The position numbers were made by a program, and so were the translations under genes. A model generated the notes under the pieces. It did no database searches and was not told where the DNA came from. It saw nothing but the letters and a program-made list of their open reading frames with translations. From contig DNTK01000592.1 of NCBI GenBank assembly GCA_003508755.1, positions 1 to 6,778 on the forward strand: a stretch of 6,778 nucleotides of DNA. The letters are read 5' to 3'. This DNA comes from Bacteroidales bacterium (lineage in GTDB: Bacteria; Bacteroidota; Bacteroidia; Bacteroidales; UBA10428). Shown one piece after another: positions 5,353 through 6,778 of this stretch (positions are counted from its first letter, which is position 1; every line of letters starts with the position of its first letter).

Positions 5353-6030
5353 TTATTTTTTCGTTTTCATCAGAACTTCATCAACCATGCCATAATCCTT
5401 GGCTTCCTGAGATGTCATCCAGTAGTCTCGGTCGGAATCTTTCTCCACATCGTCGAAAGGTTTTCCTGTATGGTCGGAAATGATAGTATAAAGTTCTTTC
5501 TTCATTTTAAGTATTTCGCGGGTAGTAATCTCAATATCGGAGGCTTGTCCTTGGGCCCCACCCATTGGCTGGTGAATCATTACCCTTGAATGTTTTAACG
5601 CAGAACGCTTACCTTTTGTTCCCGAACAAAGTAAAACAGCTGCCATAGAGGCCGCCATACCGGTACAAATAGTAGCTACATCGGAGTTGATAAATTGCAT
5701 GGTATCGTAGATTCCCAGCCCTGCATGAACCGATCCACCCGGCGAATTGAAATATATTTGGATATCTTTTCCGGTATCTGCTGAGTCGAGGTACAGCAAC
5801 TGGGCCTGGATAACATTGGCCACATAATCGTCGATGGGTAAACCCAGGAAAATAATGCGGTCCATCATTAACCGGGAAAACACATCCATGGATGCTACAT
5901 TTAATTGGCGCTCTTCGATAATTGTTGGTGAAATGTAACTGTTGTATGTTGAAGTAATGGTATCGAGGTGCATACTGTTGATGCCCCGGTGCTTAACAGC
6001 GTATTTTTTAAAGTCGTTTATATAATCCAT
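5353..6030 (-). CDS. clpP: ATP-dependent Clp protease proteolytic subunit ClpP
   Basis: ClpP is the tetradecameric serine protease that degrades proteins threaded in by ClpX (or ClpA/ClpC). The 225-residue protein carries the catalytic triad: S128 in G-M-A-A-S-M-A, H153 in M-I-H-Q-P-M-G-G, and D202 in D-R-D-Y-W-M. The substrate and oxyanion strand N-S-P-G-G-S-V is at 95-101. The first 30 or so residues form a longer N-terminal extension than in E. coli, before S-P-T-I-I-E-E-R. It may be removed by self-processing, as is known for ClpP propeptides, though no cleavage site can be fixed here. The ATG at 6030-6028 is preceded by an A-rich leader and no Shine-Dalgarno. The gene forms a tight pair with clpX and follows tig, the common bacterial tig-clpP-clpX order, but a terminator separates it from tig. 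Confidence 0.98.
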   Translation of the reverse strand: MDYINDFKKYAVKHRGINSMHLDTITSTYNSYISPTIIEERQLNVASMDVFSRLMMDRIIFLGLPIDDYVANVIQAQLLYLDSADTGKDIQIYFNSPGGSVHAGLGIYDTMQFINSDVATICTGMAASMAAVLLCSGTKGKRSALKHSRVMIHQPMGGAQGQASDIEITTREILKMKKELYTIISDHTGKPFDDVEKDSDRDYWMTSQEAKDYGMVDEVLMKTKK

Positions 6031-6049
6031 TTTTATTTTTGGTTTTGTG

Positions 6050-6057
6050 TAAAGTTA
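6050..6057 (-). promoter_or_regulatory. clpP: Weak candidate -7 element for clpPX
   Basis: The minus strand reads TAACTTTA at 6057-6050, matching the Bacteroidota -7 consensus TAnnTTTG except for the last base. It lies 19 nt before the clpP ATG. The nearest upstream TTTG is 23 nt away inside the tig terminator U-tract, longer than usual, so the -33 element is poor. A separate clpPX promoter is expected because a terminator follows tig. Confidence 0.35.
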
Positions 6058-6081
6058 CGCTAATTTTTTAAGAGCGAAAAC

Positions 6082-6109
6082 AAAAAATGAGCAGACTGGC
6101 TGCTCATTT
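6082..6109 (-). terminator. Intrinsic terminator after tig
   Basis: On the minus strand AAATGAGCAG (6109-6100), the loop CCAGT (6099-6095) and CTGCTCATTT (6094-6085) form a perfect 10-bp stem. The T-run continues to 6082, giving six Ts in all. It lies 28 nt past the tig stop codon and before clpP, so tig transcripts should largely end here and clpPX should have its own promoter or depend on read-through. Confidence 0.88.
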
Positions 6110-6137
6110 CTCCCGTTACCCTAAATATTATTGTATG

Positions 6138-6778
6138 TTATTTGTCCTCGAATAATTTATTGAATTTATCGATGTTAATCTCTTTTTCGTCCACTTTCAC
6201 GGTTTCCTTAATATGAGCAACCACTTTATCCTCCAGTTTGGTCTCGTGCAGCTTACGAACTTCCTCCTGGTTTTCCAGTGAGCGCTGTGCAAACTGCTCA
6301 AGATGTTCATCTGGCACATTGTTCATGCCATAATAAGCGAACTGCATACGTGCATTGTCGATGGCTGCAGATTTAATATCTTCTTCTTTCACCTCGATTT
6401 CGTTTTCTTTCGCTATTCTATCTTTAATGAGCTGCCATTTCAGATCCTGGGTAAATTTATCAAAATCCTTTTCGATGTCTTCGGCGGTAAACTTACCTTC
6501 GTTTGCTGCTATTAGCCATCTCTTTAGGAAGGCTTCGGGTAAATCCTTCTTAAATTTCTTAACCAATATTTCTTTTGTATCGACTTTAAACCTGTATTCG
6601 CTGTCGTTTTTCAGATTTACGGAAGCTTCATCTGATATTTTCGCACGGAATTCTTCAACAGATTTCACATTTCCTTCGCCGTATATTTTATCAAATAGCG
6701 CTTGATTAACTTCAGATTTGTTGAAACGTTGGATTTCTTCCACCGTCACTTTAAAGTTACCGGAAACATTCGATACTT
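6138..6778 (-). CDS. tig: Trigger factor, C-terminal part (N-terminus beyond window)
   Basis: Trigger factor is the ribosome-docked chaperone, with prolyl isomerase activity in many species, that meets nascent chains at the tunnel exit. About 212 C-terminal residues are visible, roughly the last half of a typical Bacteroidota protein of about 450. The reading frame is open to the right edge (V-S-N-V-S-G-N-F-K-V-T-V-E-E-I), so the GTG near 6749 is internal and not a start. F-K-V-T-V-E-E-I-Q-R-F matches the last strand of the FKBP-like domain. It is followed by a highly charged helical region (for example D-L-P-E-A-F-L-K-R-W-L, then D-R-I-A-K-E-N-E-I-E-V-K-E-E-D-I), which forms the chaperone arms. 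The ribosome-binding domain is outside the window. It lies upstream of clpP, separated by a terminator. Confidence 0.93.
   Translation of the reverse strand, partial: VSNVSGNFKVTVEEIQRFNKSEVNQALFDKIYGEGNVKSVEEFRAKISDEASVNLKNDSEYRFKVDTKEILVKKFKKDLPEAFLKRWLIAANEGKFTAEDIEKDFDKFTQDLKWQLIKDRIAKENEIEVKEEDIKSAAIDNARMQFAYYGMNNVPDEHLEQFAQRSLENQEEVRKLHETKLEDKVVAHIKETVKVDEKEINIDKFNKLFEDK

Noticed and set aside
6303..6705. Plus-strand ORFs inside tig
   Set aside because: They are antisense to a conserved coding region, with low-complexity Ser/Phe-rich translations typical of shadows of charged helical proteins.

Overview
This window looks like a chromosomal housekeeping segment from a member of the Bacteroidota. 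The evidence is the protein flavour of TrpE, TrpD, ClpX and trigger factor, an AT-rich sequence without Shine-Dalgarno sites, and a TTTG-N21-TAnnTTTG promoter, the form used by the Bacteroidota primary sigma factor. An order such as Bacteroidales or Marinilabiliales is only a guess. Every gene I accept lies on the minus strand, so transcription runs from high to low coordinates.

The protein quality-control block is at the right-hand end. It holds the C-terminal part of trigger factor (tig, cut by the window edge), a clean intrinsic terminator (6082-6109), a weak candidate promoter, then clpP and clpX only 5 nt apart. ClpP has its Ser-His-Asp triad. ClpX has its zinc finger, Walker motifs and pore loop.

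The tryptophan block follows: trpE, trpG, trpD, trpC and the first 16 codons of trpF, closely spaced in pathway order. TrpE and TrpG make anthranilate, TrpD adds the phosphoribosyl group, TrpF isomerises and TrpC closes the indole ring. trpC carries an apparent one-base frameshift in a five-G run 19 codons before its expected end.

The most interesting part is the 213 nt between clpX and trpE (3917-4129), which standard ORF calling leaves empty. On the minus strand it reads as a complete ribosome-mediated trp attenuator: a Bacteroidota promoter abutting the clpX stop, a 16-codon leader peptide MNKFFYTNWWWLGVIK with three consecutive Trp codons, alternative RNA pairings, and a perfect 14-bp terminator stem with a U-tract 30 nt before trpE. 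The leader transcript would be about 140 nt. No separate terminator is seen after clpX, so this attenuator probably also ends clpPX transcripts.

The 77-nt trpG-trpD gap holds a small 14-bp tandem repeat and an imperfect hairpin. I see no mobile elements, CRISPR arrays, tRNAs or rRNAs.
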